Positions 54,918-63,830 are shown, counted from the stretch's first letter. The stretch: DNA of 64,000 bases from Desulforhabdus amnigena (GCF_027925305.1 NZ_BSDR01000001.1:3552501-3616500); one strand, 5' to 3'. A program made the numbers and translations. The notes: generated by a model not told the origin, from the letters alone.

Positions 54918-56800
54918 CACTCGTTTCCTCCCTTGCCCTCACCGACCCGCTTGGGCTTGATGGATTTACAGATTTGAGAACAAACGCTGCATCCGCTGCA
55001 GAGGGACTCATTGATCCGGATACATTCTTGCCCCGACGCGGAACGTTCCCAGACGAAAGCCGGGCATCCCAGTTCCGTGAGACACCTTTTGCACAGATCG
55101 CAGGAGGATGCATCCACCTGGAAGACGACTTTGGTTTTCTTGTGCAGCATGCGGTTTTCATAGAGAGGGCAGGGGCTCTTGGAGATGAGAACCGATACTC
55201 CGGGTTCTTTCATGCTTTCACGCAGGTTTTGAAGCACATCCTGGGTTTTCTGGACCTGCAACGGATTCACCGTGAAGACACGTTCCACTCCGCATCCCCG
55301 CACCAGGTTTTCCAGGCTGACCTTGGGAGTGATTTTACCCTGGGGGGTCAGTTCGATTCCCGGATGCGGCTGGTGGCCCGTCATGGCGGTGGTGCCATTG
55401 TCCATGATGACCAGCAGGAAGCGGTGGTCATGGGAAACGGCATTCACCAGGCCCGTGATACCGCTGTGAAAGAAGGTGGAATCCCCGATGAAGGAAACGA
55501 CGGGTTGATCCAGCACCTTGCTGAAGCCACCGGAAGAGGAAACGCCCGATCCCATACAGATGAGAAAATCGGCCATCTTCAGGGGAGGCAAAACGCCGAG
55601 GGTGTAGCACCCGATGTCCGAAGGATAAATGGCATCTTCCCCGAAGACCTTCTTCACGGAATAGTAGGTGGCCCGGTGAGGGCAGCCGGGGCAAAGGTTG
55701 GGCGGGCGCATGGGAAGCTGAGGCACGGCAAAAACCTGGGGCGGCTCATAGCTGACGCCGAAAAAGGACTGCAGTGCGCGCTTCACTTTGACGGCATCCA
55801 GTTCGAAGGCGCGAGGGATCAGCTGTGCTCCCTTGCCCGCGACCTCAACCGGCAATCCGGCTTCCTGGGCCGTCATCCGAACGGCCTCTTCCAGGAAGGG
55901 TTCCAGCTCTTCCACGACGAGCAACTTGTCCAGCCCTTCCAGGAAGTTGCGGATGAGTCCCTTGGGATGAGGGAAGGTGAATCCCAGCTTGAGGATCTTT
56001 ACCTTGTCTTCGATGCCGAGATCGCGCACCGCGTCTTTCACATAGAGGTAGGATACGCCGCTGGTGATGATGCCCCATTTCCCCTGGCCCTCGGTGAAGT
56101 TGAACGGGCTTCGGTCCGCTTCCTCCTGGAGCTTTGCGACCTTCTCCAAAAGAGCCAGCCTCAGTTTGCGTCCCACCATGGGGATGACCACCAGGTTGAA
56201 GGGGTCTTTTTTGAATTCCCCACTGGGCGCATCGGTGGGGAGGTCCCCCAGGGTGACGGGGCCGCGGCAGTGGTTGACTCGCGTGGTCGTTCGCAGCATG
56301 CAGGGGATCTGGAATGTTTCCGAAATTTTCAGGGCTTCCAGGGTCATCTTCCTGGCTTCTTCGGGAGTGGTGGGTTCCAGCATGGGGACATTCCCCATTT
56401 TGGCGTAATAGCGGTTGTCCTGTTCGTTCTGGCTGGAATGGAGGGAAGGGTCATCGGCGACGACCATCACCATTCCGGCCTTCACTCCCACATAGGCGAG
56501 AGTCATGAAGGCGTCCGCGGCCACATTCAACCCCACATGTTTCATGGAGCACAGGCTCCGCACTCCGGAGACGGCGGCGGCGCCGGCCGTTTCCACGGAA
56601 ATCTTTTCATTGACGGAATATTCCACATAGACCCCGGCATCGGGTCCTATCTGGTAGAACCGGTCAATGATTTCGGAAGACGGGGTCCCGGGGTAAGCCG
56701 CTACAAAACGCACATTGCCTTCCAGGGCTCCGCGAACGATGGCTTCGTTGCCCAGAAGCAGGTGTTTCTCCCCGCTTTTGGGCGTCAGTAGTTCATGCAT
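54917..56800 (-). CDS. iorA: Indolepyruvate:ferredoxin oxidoreductase, alpha subunit
   Basis: 627 residues. Pyrimidine-binding domain (GNEAIVRGALEGNVRFVAAY PGTPSSEI-type start), TPP-binding domain with GDSTFFHSGITGLVNAV and MDNGTTAMTGHQPHPG, and C-terminal 4Fe-4S clusters (CDLCKRCLTELGCP; CSGCSVCSQICKSIKP). Complete. The reaction is aryl-pyruvate + CoA + oxidised ferredoxin = aryl-acetyl-CoA + CO2 + reduced ferredoxin, and is reversible. It lies directly downstream of paaK, which makes aryl-acetyl-CoA from the free acid; operon-level control by a Phe/Tyr leader suggests the biosynthetic direction. Confidence 0.95.
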   Translation of the reverse strand: MHELLTPKSGEKHLLLGNEAIVRGALEGNVRFVAAYPGTPSSEIIDRFYQIGPDAGVYVEYSVNEKISVETAGAAAVSGVRSLCSMKHVGLNVAADAFMTLAYVGVKAGMVMVVADDPSLHSSQNEQDNRYYAKMGNVPMLEPTTPEEARKMTLEALKISETFQIPCMLRTTTRVNHCRGPVTLGDLPTDAPSGEFKKDPFNLVVIPMVGRKLRLALLEKVAKLQEEADRSPFNFTEGQGKWGIITSGVSYLYVKDAVRDLGIEDKVKILKLGFTFPHPKGLIRNFLEGLDKLLVVEELEPFLEEAVRMTAQEAGLPVEVAGKGAQLIPRAFELDAVKVKRALQSFFGVSYEPPQVFAVPQLPMRPPNLCPGCPHRATYYSVKKVFGEDAIYPSDIGCYTLGVLPPLKMADFLICMGSGVSSSGGFSKVLDQPVVSFIGDSTFFHSGITGLVNAVSHDHRFLLVIMDNGTTAMTGHQPHPGIELTPQGKITPKVSLENLVRGCGVERVFTVNPLQVQKTQDVLQNLRESMKEPGVSVLISKSPCPLYENRMLHKKTKVVFQVDASSCDLCKRCLTELGCPAFVWERSASGQECIRINESLCSGCSVCSQICKSIKPKRVGEGKGGNE

Positions 56801-56944
56801 TCCAAACCTCCTGAATTATGAAGTGATCCGTAAAATGAATGATCGGTGGTAAATTGTCGTGTCCAAAAATAGCGACAGCATCGGATGAAATAACCGAACC
56901 GTGTCGTCAATGGAAGTGGCCGCGTCTTTACGGAGCCCCGGCAC

Positions 56945-58264
56945 TCAGACTTCGCCGGTCGCGGAATTTCTGAGATCCACGAAGAGCTTGACCCTTCCAT
57001 TTTCTCTTTCGAGGGAGCCTTTTTCCACGAGTTTGATGCTGGGGTGGATGCCGATGAAGTTGGCCACCTTCTGTCCCATGATTTCCACCAGGGCCCGCTG
57101 TTCCCTCATTTTATCGAAGAAAAACTGTTCCGTGATTTCCACCCGGATTTCCAACTGGTCCCGGTGCCCGTGGCGGGTGGCAACGAGCTGATAGACCGGG
57201 CGCTCTCCCTTGATCTGTTCCAGGACATCTCCGATGCGCTCGGGGATGATATTGATGCCTTTGATCACCACCACGTTGTCGCAGCGTTGCAGGATGCGTC
57301 CGATACGCCGGAAAGTCCGCCCACACCCGCATGTATCGGGAATGATGCGGCAGAGGTCTCCCGTGCGGTAGCGAATGACGGGAAAAGCCTCTTTGGTGAG
57401 AGTCGTGATGACCAGCTCGCCTTCTTTTCCCGGTTCCAGGACTTCGCCCGTTTCGGGATCGATGGTCTCGGCGTAGAAATGGTCCTCCTGGATGTGCATT
57501 CCCCGCTGTTCCAGGCATTCGCCTGCGACTCCGGGCCCCATGACCTCGCTGATGCCGTAGTTGTCCGTGACTTTGACAAAGAGCCGCTCTTCGATTTCCC
57601 GCCGCATGTTTTCTGTCCAGGGTTCGCCTGCGCAGATGCAGTACTTGAGGGAAAGACGCTTGGGATCGATCCCCATTTCCTGAAGCTTGTCGGCCACCAC
57701 GAGCGAATAGGAGGGAGTGGAAGCCAGCACGGTGGTCCGAAAGTCCTGCATGATCTTGATCTGCCGTTCCGTGTGGCCGACCGATGTGGGCAGAACGGAA
57801 GCACCGATGCGTTCTGCGCCGTAATGGATCCCCAGACCTCCGGTCAGAAGGCCGTATCCGAAGGTGACCTGAATCACGTCGTCTTCCGTGACCCCCCCGG
57901 CACTGAGGATACGCGCCACCAGAGCGCTCCAGTTCTTGAGGTCTTCCCGGGTGTACCCCACCACCCGCGGGTTCGTCATGGTGCCCGACGAAGAGTGGAC
58001 ACGCACCACCTCGCGCAGGGGCACGGCAAACATTTCATAGGGGTAGCTGTCGCTTACGTCCTGACTGGTGGTGAAGGGCAATCGCTGCAAATCCTTGAGT
58101 TCCGTCAGGTCATCTTCGGGACGGAAGTCAATTTCCTTGAAACGGCGATGGTAGAAAGAGACGTTCCGGTAGACCCGGTTCAAAGTGGCCTGCAGCCGCT
58201 CCAATTGGAGCTGCTCCAGTTCGTCTCTCGACATACATTCCTTGTCCGGTTCCCAAATGGGCAT
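56945..58264 (-). CDS. paaK: Phenylacetate-CoA ligase (aryl-acid:CoA ligase)
   Basis: 439 residues, PaaK family of the adenylate-forming enzymes. ATP-binding loop VHSSSGTMTNPRVVGYT, YGLLTGGLGIHYGAERIG, CICAGEPWTENMRREIEERL, YGISEVMGPGVAGEC and RTGDLCRI are in place. The C-terminal domain has GRILQRCDNVVVIKGINIIP. It activates phenylacetate or related aryl acids with ATP and CoA. It sits between the transporter genes and iorAB, all on one strand, so its product or substrate is shared with IorAB. Confidence 0.94.
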   Translation of the reverse strand: MPIWEPDKECMSRDELEQLQLERLQATLNRVYRNVSFYHRRFKEIDFRPEDDLTELKDLQRLPFTTSQDVSDSYPYEMFAVPLREVVRVHSSSGTMTNPRVVGYTREDLKNWSALVARILSAGGVTEDDVIQVTFGYGLLTGGLGIHYGAERIGASVLPTSVGHTERQIKIMQDFRTTVLASTPSYSLVVADKLQEMGIDPKRLSLKYCICAGEPWTENMRREIEERLFVKVTDNYGISEVMGPGVAGECLEQRGMHIQEDHFYAETIDPETGEVLEPGKEGELVITTLTKEAFPVIRYRTGDLCRIIPDTCGCGRTFRRIGRILQRCDNVVVIKGINIIPERIGDVLEQIKGERPVYQLVATRHGHRDQLEIRVEITEQFFFDKMREQRALVEIMGQKVANFIGIHPSIKLVEKGSLERENGRVKLFVDLRNSATGEV

Positions 58265-58467
58265 GGTGTATTCCCTCGGAATAGCTCATGGTTTATGTGT
58301 CATAGACCACAGCTCATGTTTTTTGACTCACGGCTTGAGGCTTGAACGCCACTGGAACAATGATCTACGGCCCGGCGGCAACAAGTCGTTTTTTTATGAG
58401 CCATGAGTTATGAACCATTCAGCCATGAGCTACAATGGGTGGAAGCCTGGTCACTTTTCCGGCGCCA

Positions 58468-59199
58468 TCAGGCATCCACGATCTGCCTGGCGCCCTTTCC
58501 GAAATACGCTCTCTGCACTTCCCGGTGTTCCAGCAGCATGGCCCCCTCGCCCTGGAGCACCACTTTTCCCGTTTCCAGAACATATCCCCGGTCCGCGATC
58601 TGGAGGGCCGCGCGTGCATTTTGCTCGATCAGCAAAATGGTTCGGCCTTCCTTGCGCAGTTCCTGGATGATCTTGAAAATCTCCTTGATGACAAGAGGGG
58701 CCAGCCCCATGGAGGGTTCGTCGAGCACCAGGAGTTGAGGCCGGGACATGAGGGCCCGGCTGATGGCGAGCATTTGCTGTTCTCCACCGCTGAGGGTCCC
58801 CGCCAGTTGAGTGCTCCGCTCCCGCAGGATGGGAAAACGCTCCAGCATACGGGCCATGTCATCTCTGAGCTGCCGGGAATTGCGGCGATGGATGAACCCC
58901 CCCATTTCCAGGTTGGCTTCCACGGAAAGGGTCGAGAAAATCTGTCTCCCCTCGGGGACGAGAGCCACGCCCCGCTGCACGATATCTTCCGGTGAAAGCC
59001 CTTCAATGGCCTGTCCCTGAAATTCTATCGTGCCCTTTTGAGCCCGGTTCAACCCGCAAATGGTATTGACCAGAGTGCTCTTCCCCGCGCCGTTGGCTCC
59101 AATGAGAGCCACCATTTCCCCAGCTTTCACATGGAGAGAAACCCCTTTCAGGGCATGAATGTTTCCGTAATAGGTATGAACACTTTTAACTTTTAACAT
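58468..59199 (-). CDS. livF: Branched-chain-type ABC transporter ATP-binding protein LivF
   Basis: 243 residues. Walker A GANGAGKSTLV, signature LSGGEQQMLAISRALMSRP, Walker B LLVLDEPSMGLAPLV, and switch His in ILLIEQN context. The LivF subtype is shown by the short C terminus and VSLHVKAGEMVALIGANGAG start. Fifth gene of the operon. In this context the cargo may be aromatic or branched amino acids, or aryl acids. Confidence 0.95.
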   Translation of the reverse strand: MLKVKSVHTYYGNIHALKGVSLHVKAGEMVALIGANGAGKSTLVNTICGLNRAQKGTIEFQGQAIEGLSPEDIVQRGVALVPEGRQIFSTLSVEANLEMGGFIHRRNSRQLRDDMARMLERFPILRERSTQLAGTLSGGEQQMLAISRALMSRPQLLVLDEPSMGLAPLVIKEIFKIIQELRKEGRTILLIEQNARAALQIADRGYVLETGKVVLQGEGAMLLEHREVQRAYFGKGARQIVDA

Positions 59200-59319
59200 G
59201 AATATCGCTTGACCATATGTATGGATGAGACTTCGTCGATGACTTCACCACGTCACCACGTGTTCATTCGTTCGTTCGGGTTGAAGCCGCTGATCCCTAT
59301 CGGATTTGCGCCGCTTAGC

Positions 59320-59425
59320 GCCTATTCTAAAAACTCCTCAATAGCCCGACACCCCCCTTTTATTCCCCCCAAGGGGGGTGAGGGGGTTGTTTCGATGACA
59401 CTGCGAGTTTTTGGATAGACTCTTA
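59320..59425. repeat. MITE-like element between livG and livF
   Basis: Ends CCTATTCTAAAAACTCCTC and GAGTTTTTGGATAGACTC are imperfect inverted repeats; the core is CCCCCCAAGGGGGG. The right end includes the livG stop codon (minus strand TAA at 59425-59423), mirroring the element at the lctP stop. Confidence 0.65.
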
Positions 59426-60211
59426 TATCCCCTCGCCGAGATACGCCTCGATGACGGCGGGATTCTCTTTGATCTCCTCGGGAGTCCCCGTCGCCAGAGG
59501 TTCCCCGTAGTAGAGCACCAGGATGCGGTGGGAAATGTCCATGATGAGGTTCATGTCGTGTTCCACGAGCATGACCGTAATGCCCCGCCCGCAGATGCGT
59601 TGAACCAGTTCCCCCAGTTCTTCCGTTTCACGCATGTTGAGCCCTCCCGCCGGTTCGTCGAGAAGGATTAACCGGGGTTCCGTGGCCAGGGCTCTCGCGA
59701 TTTCGAGAATTTTCTGCTTGCCGAGGGGAAGTGTGCCCGCGGGCAGTTGCGCCTCCGCGGCGAGTCCCACGAATTCGAGATGCGACAGGGATTCTTCCCT
59801 GATGTGCTTTTCTTCGCGGCGCATGCCGGGGAAACGAAGCCCCGTGGACCAGAAGCCGCTTCGAGTCTTGGGGTGGCGTCCGACCATTATATTTTCAAGA
59901 ACACTCATGGACTTGAACAGGGCGACATGCTGAAAGGTGCGGGAGATCCCGTAGCGGGCGATCTGGTGAGGCAGCGATCCGTTGATTTCCCTGCCGTCGA
60001 AGCGCACCTGCCCCGCAGTCGGAGTGAGCAGCCCGCTGATACAGTGGAAGAGGGTGGTTTTTCCTGCGCCGTTTGGGCCGATCACCGCCTGAATGATTCC
60101 CGGGGGAACGGAGTAGTTGATGCCTTTGAGAGCGGTGATGCCTCCAAACTGCATCTGGATGTCCTGGATCTCCAGCAGAGGAGCCGATGATGGAGTTGAA
60201 TTCTCTGTCAT
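59423..60211 (-). CDS. livG: Branched-chain-type ABC transporter ATP-binding protein LivG
   Basis: 262 residues. Walker A GPNGAGKTTLFHCISG, the LivG-type long insert after it, GISRTFQHVALFKSMSVLEN (Q-loop region), signature-equivalent LPLGKQKILEIARALATEPR, Walker B LILLDEPAGGLN, and VEHDMNLIMDISHRILVL. Overlaps livM by 4 nt (ATGA). Its stop codon is contributed by the terminus of the MITE-like element. Confidence 0.95.
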   Translation of the reverse strand: MTENSTPSSAPLLEIQDIQMQFGGITALKGINYSVPPGIIQAVIGPNGAGKTTLFHCISGLLTPTAGQVRFDGREINGSLPHQIARYGISRTFQHVALFKSMSVLENIMVGRHPKTRSGFWSTGLRFPGMRREEKHIREESLSHLEFVGLAAEAQLPAGTLPLGKQKILEIARALATEPRLILLDEPAGGLNMRETEELGELVQRICGRGITVMLVEHDMNLIMDISHRILVLYYGEPLATGTPEEIKENPAVIEAYLGEGI

Positions 60212-61191
60212 GAGCCACCTTCCTTCATTGCGGAAGCACGGGAATTTCGGGAACCGATCGCGAGGGGAACGAGGGAGATCAACCCCTTGGGCAAAAAGAG
60301 CGCCACGATGAGAAGGATAGCGCCATAGACCAGGATTTCAAAGTCGGCGAAAACCTGCAGCCATTCGTTGCCGATAAAGGTGAGGAGAATCGTTCCAAGG
60401 ACAGCTCCCCAAAGACTCTGCATGCCGCCGACCATGACCATCAGCATGAAGCGGACGGACCACATGAGGTTGAACGAACCGGGATTGAGAAAGGTCACAT
60501 AATGGGTGTAGAGGCTCCCCGCCAGGGATGCGAAGACGGCCCCAAGCACGAACACCTGGACCTTGTAGCGGGCCGTAGGAACACCCATGGCTTCGGCTGC
60601 CGTCTCTTCTTCATGAATGGCGCGCAGCGCCCGCCCCACACGGGAATGCAGTATATGAAAGCAGAAGAGGAGCCCCAGAAAGACAATCCCCCAGATGAGA
60701 TAATACCATGCGATTTCACTGGTGATTTTCCAATTTGCGATGCTGAGCCCCGGAATGTCCACCATTCCGGACGGCCCTCCTGTCCATTCGATCTCCTCGT
60801 TGAGGATGATATGCACGATGACCCCAAAGCCCATCGTCGCCATGGCCAGGTAGTGTCCCTTGAGGCGCAGAGCGGGAATGCCGAGCATCCACGCCACAAA
60901 GGCGGCCAAGCAGGCTCCGACGGGCATCGCAGCCCAGGGATTCATGTCGAAATGCCCCGTCAAAATGCCGGAGCTGTAAGCGCCTATACCGAAAAAGGCG
61001 GCTTGTGCCAGAGAAATCTGGCCCGCATAACCCATGAGCATGCTCAGACCCAGGGTCACGAGGGTGAAAATCCCGGCGAAAACCATGACATCTATGTAAT
61101 GGGAAATCGCTCTGACGGGCTGGACCAACCAGGGGAAAACAGCTATGAACAATCCAAATCCCAGGAAGATCCACCATTCTTTCTTACTCAT
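60208..61191 (-). CDS. livM: Branched-chain-type ABC transporter permease LivM
   Basis: 327 residues, polytopic inner-membrane permease with about eight to ten hydrophobic segments. Family motifs GLSMLMGYAGQISLAQAAFF and GRALRAIHEEETAAEAMGVP (EAA-like loop) are present. The ATG at 61191 lies 13 nt after the livH stop; a longer in-frame extension to 61368 would lie inside livH and is rejected. Confidence 0.95.
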   Translation of the reverse strand: MSKKEWWIFLGFGLFIAVFPWLVQPVRAISHYIDVMVFAGIFTLVTLGLSMLMGYAGQISLAQAAFFGIGAYSSGILTGHFDMNPWAAMPVGACLAAFVAWMLGIPALRLKGHYLAMATMGFGVIVHIILNEEIEWTGGPSGMVDIPGLSIANWKITSEIAWYYLIWGIVFLGLLFCFHILHSRVGRALRAIHEEETAAEAMGVPTARYKVQVFVLGAVFASLAGSLYTHYVTFLNPGSFNLMWSVRFMLMVMVGGMQSLWGAVLGTILLTFIGNEWLQVFADFEILVYGAILLIVALFLPKGLISLVPLAIGSRNSRASAMKEGGS

Positions 61192-61204
61192 CTTGAAAAC
61201 CTTC

Positions 61205-62107
61205 TCAGAATTTTTTGAGCTTCGCCGCCTCGCCGCTTCCAAAGAGCCCTTCGGGTTTGAAAAAGAGGGCCAGCAGGAGCAGGACCAGGGCCACGGCATC
61301 TTTGTAACCGGAAGAGAGATACCCCGCGCAAAAGGATTCGGCCAGGCCCAAAAGGGCTCCAGCCACAAGAGCTCCGAAGAAATTGCCTAGACCTCCGAGG
61401 ACCGCCGCTCCAAAACCTTTCAATGCCAGGAGCGCCCCACGATCGTACTGCATGAGGGAGATGGGAGTGATGATCACTCCGGCGGCAGCTCCGATGGCGG
61501 CGCTCAGCACGAAAGAAAGCAGCACCATCTGGCGAACGGGAATGCCCACCATGCGGGCTGCGTTGGGGTTGTCGGCACAGGCGAGCATGGCCTTCCCGTA
61601 GACGGAGCGCTGGAAGAACACCGTGAGGCAGACGACTACGAGGGCGCTCACGCCGAGAACCCACAGTGCCTGCGGCTGAATGGCCGCCCCACCGACCATG
61701 ATGGGGCCTCCCGAACTGAAGGCGGGCAGGCTGTAAGGGTCTTTTCCCCACACGTACATGGCGGAACCCTGGAGCAGGATGGAAACCGCGATGGTGATGA
61801 TGATGAGGGAGAGAACACTCGAGTCCCTGGTTCGGCGGATCACGAACCGCTCCATGGCATATCCGACGATCCCCGTCATGAAAACGGCCGCAAAAAAGGC
61901 GATGAAAATGGGCAGATGAAGCGTTCCCACAAAAAAAACGGCAAATAAGCCGCCCAGCATCACAAATTCGCCCTGCGCAAAGTTGATGATTTCCGTGACG
62001 TTGTAGATGATATTGTAACCGATGGCCACCAGCGCATAGATGACCCCGATGGTGAGCCCGCTCACCGTGTATTGTAATAAATCCGTGCCCAACATGAACC
62101 CATCCAC
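61205..62107 (-). CDS. livH: Branched-chain-type ABC transporter permease LivH
   Basis: 300 residues, polytopic. Motifs: LTIGVIYALVAIGYNIIYNV, EIINFAQGEFVMLGGLFAVF and the EAA-like loop MLACADNPNAARMVGIPVRQ. The start may be 62107 or 62095; AAGGAG is 16 nt from the first. It follows livK after a 316-nt gap holding a large perfect inverted repeat, a common place for differential expression of binding protein and permease. Confidence 0.94.
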   Translation of the reverse strand: MDGFMLGTDLLQYTVSGLTIGVIYALVAIGYNIIYNVTEIINFAQGEFVMLGGLFAVFFVGTLHLPIFIAFFAAVFMTGIVGYAMERFVIRRTRDSSVLSLIIITIAVSILLQGSAMYVWGKDPYSLPAFSSGGPIMVGGAAIQPQALWVLGVSALVVVCLTVFFQRSVYGKAMLACADNPNAARMVGIPVRQMVLLSFVLSAAIGAAAGVIITPISLMQYDRGALLALKGFGAAVLGGLGNFFGALVAGALLGLAESFCAGYLSSGYKDAVALVLLLLALFFKPEGLFGSGEAAKLKKF

Positions 62108-62317
62108 TGTTACCGCAGTCTCCTTGGTTTTTCCAGGTCTCTATGGATCCGCCCCCCCCCCCGCAAAGGCGCAAATCTAAATTCCACAAGGATCGGCTGT
62201 CTCCCGCCTTCACTGTATGCCGAACCTCTGTCTCTTACCAGTCATTGGGAAGTTCAGTCCAGAGGAATTTGAAGGAAATATGCTTTTTCATTCAAGGGAT
62301 AAAAAGGGGGGCCTGTC

Positions 62318-62364
62318 GATCCCTGCCCGATCCCCCTTTGGCAAAGGGGGATCGGGCAGGGATC
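62318..62364. repeat. Perfect 23-bp inverted repeat between livK and livH
   Basis: Left arm 62318-62340 (starts GATCCCTGCCCGATCCCCC) and right arm 62342-62364 are perfect reverse complements separated by one base. A very stable hairpin with no T-run; it could stabilise the livK mRNA 3' end. Related to the CCCC-rich repeats elsewhere only in base composition. Confidence 0.85.
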
Positions 62365-62423
62365 TGCCGGAAAAGTCTGCTGAACTTCAAGGCAATGTGC
62401 AAGGGCAGTGAGACGCCCGATTC

Positions 62424-63605
62424 TTACCAGGGAGCCAGGGCCCAGTTTCCGTCTTTTACGATGACCATTTCCAGGTCTTCCTTGCTCAAGCCGTTGTGGT
62501 CCTGAGGCGAGAAGTTGAAAATTCCGTGCATTCCGATAAAATTTTTAGTGTTTTCAATGTGATCTCGGATCTTGGCCGGGTCGGGGCCCACGGCCTGCAG
62601 TGCGGCGAGAGCAAGCTGAGTGGCGTCCCAGGCGTGCCCGCCGAAAGAAGAAATGGGTTCTTTGTACTTTTCTTCATAGGCCTTGGTGTATTCCATGATG
62701 ACCTTCTTCTGGGGTTGATCGTCCGCCAGCAGGGGGCCGACGTTGACGCGGGCGAGAGGCAACAGGACCCCCTCAGCGGCCTTGCCGGCCAGTTCCAGGT
62801 TTTTCAGACTGCCGAAGCCGTGGCTCTGGTAGAGGGGGATGGCATCCATGCCGAGATCACGCCAGTTCTTGATGGCCAGGATCTGCGTGGGGCCGACGGA
62901 CCAGTTGACGATGGCCTGGGGCTGTGTGCCGCGGATTTTCGTGAGCTGGGGAGTCAGGTCCGTATCCTGAGGGCCGAAGCGCTCGTCTGCCACGATGGTG
63001 ATGCCGTATTCGGGTGCGAGTCCCAGCAGTTCTTCCCGCCCGCTCGCTCCGTAGCCGGTGGAATCGGTCATGATGGCGACTTTTTGAATGCCTTTGGCCT
63101 TCATGTAATCATAGAGTTTTCCAACCACGTGTTTGTCGGAACCGGCAACTTTGAAGATCCATTTGCGGCTTTCGATGGGAGTGACAATTTTATAGCTCGT
63201 GGCGCAGGAAATGAGGGGAATCTGGGCCTCTTCCGCAACGCTCAGGACGGCGAGGCTCTCACCGCTTCGGGTAGGTCCAATGATAACAGGTACTTGATCC
63301 CGCTTGATGAGCTTTTTTACCGCGAGATTGCATTTGGTGGCGTCGCTCTCGTCGTCATACACGATGAGTTCGATGGGATGCCCGTTGATGCCGCCCTTCT
63401 TGTTCACTTCTTCCACGATCATTTCCGCGGTCTTCTTCTCGGGTTCTCCCAGGAAGGACGCCACACCCGTGATGGAAAAGACTGCCCCGATCTTGTAGGG
63501 CTCCGCACCTGCCCATACGCTGGAACTGCAAGCCACGTTCAAAACAGCTCCCAACAGGAATGAAAAGGAAAGCGTTACCCCAATCCATTGCTTCAAGCGT
63601 CTCAT
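62424..63605 (-). CDS. livK: LivK/LivJ-type periplasmic substrate-binding protein
   Basis: 393 residues. N-terminal signal (IGVTLSFSFLLGAVLNVACS; the NVAC could be a weak lipobox), then type I periplasmic-binding fold (YKIGAVFSITGVASFLGEPE, KVAIMTDSTGYGASGREELL, GHAWDATQLALAALQ). GAGGAG lies 5 nt before ATG 63605. First structural gene of the operon, 48 nt after two tandem terminators. LivK-type proteins bind branched or aromatic amino acids and, in several cases, aryl carboxylates; the ligand cannot be decided by eye. Confidence 0.93.
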   Translation of the reverse strand: MRRLKQWIGVTLSFSFLLGAVLNVACSSSVWAGAEPYKIGAVFSITGVASFLGEPEKKTAEMIVEEVNKKGGINGHPIELIVYDDESDATKCNLAVKKLIKRDQVPVIIGPTRSGESLAVLSVAEEAQIPLISCATSYKIVTPIESRKWIFKVAGSDKHVVGKLYDYMKAKGIQKVAIMTDSTGYGASGREELLGLAPEYGITIVADERFGPQDTDLTPQLTKIRGTQPQAIVNWSVGPTQILAIKNWRDLGMDAIPLYQSHGFGSLKNLELAGKAAEGVLLPLARVNVGPLLADDQPQKKVIMEYTKAYEEKYKEPISSFGGHAWDATQLALAALQAVGPDPAKIRDHIENTKNFIGMHGIFNFSPQDHNGLSKEDLEMVIVKDGNWALAPW

Positions 63606-63652
63606 GGTTACTCCTCTCGGTAAGTTAGAATCCACTCTTTTCCCTCAGCCAT

Positions 63653-63682
63653 AAAAAAAAGCCGTGGATGCAAAACCACGGC
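63653..63682 (-). terminator. Second intrinsic terminator in the liv leader
   Basis: On the minus strand GCCGTGG-TTTTGCAT-CCACGGC is followed by eight T residues, just before the livK ribosome binding site. A back-up attenuator or an independent control stem. Confidence 0.85.
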
Positions 63683-63692
63683 TTCAGACAAT

Positions 63693-63736
63693 AAAAAAAG
63701 CCGCGGGCGAATCCCTTTTTGCGGTCCGCCCACGGC
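63693..63736 (-). terminator. Attenuator terminator (segments 3:4) of the liv-paaK-ior operon
   Basis: On the minus strand GCCGTGGGCG (3) pairs with CGCCCGCGGC (4), 10 bp with one G-U, followed by TTTTTTT. Segment 3 also belongs to the antiterminator at 63721-63774. Confidence 0.88.
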
Positions 63737-63774
63737 CTCGATTTCAAAGGCATAAGGATGCAGGGGCAGACCGC
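63721..63774 (-). promoter_or_regulatory. Antiterminator (segments 2:3)
   Basis: GCGGTCTGCCC (63774-63764) can pair over 11 bp, one G-U, with GGGCGGACCGC (63731-63721), which would hide segment 3 from the terminator. Segment 2 can instead pair with GGGCGGAACCG at 63841-63831 (segment 1, one bulged A), so the three structures are mutually exclusive. Confidence 0.8.
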
Positions 63775-63830
63775 CTGAGGTAAGCGTAATAGAAGCAATA
63801 AAAGACTCTTTCGAACGTTTTCCGGCCCAT
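63744..63830 (-). CDS. Phe/Tyr-rich leader peptide of the attenuator
   Basis: 28-codon ORF beginning MGRKT, then FERVFYCFYYAYL, with three Phe and four Tyr within 12 residues, ending in TGA between segments 2 and 3. The control codons lie between segments 1 and 2, as attenuation needs: a ribosome stalled there leaves segment 2 free to form the antiterminator, while a ribosome reaching the stop covers segment 2 and lets the terminator form. The AAAGGA site is 13 nt upstream, a rather long spacing. A second frame from 63843 encodes six Leu codons in a row, but has no stop before the terminators and is judged less likely. Confidence 0.75.
   Translation of the reverse strand: MGRKTFERVFYCFYYAYLRRSAPASLCL

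Noticed and set aside
54896-56791. Plus-strand 631-codon open frame
   Set aside because: It is antisense to iorA; composition (Gly/His-rich) is typical of a shadow frame.
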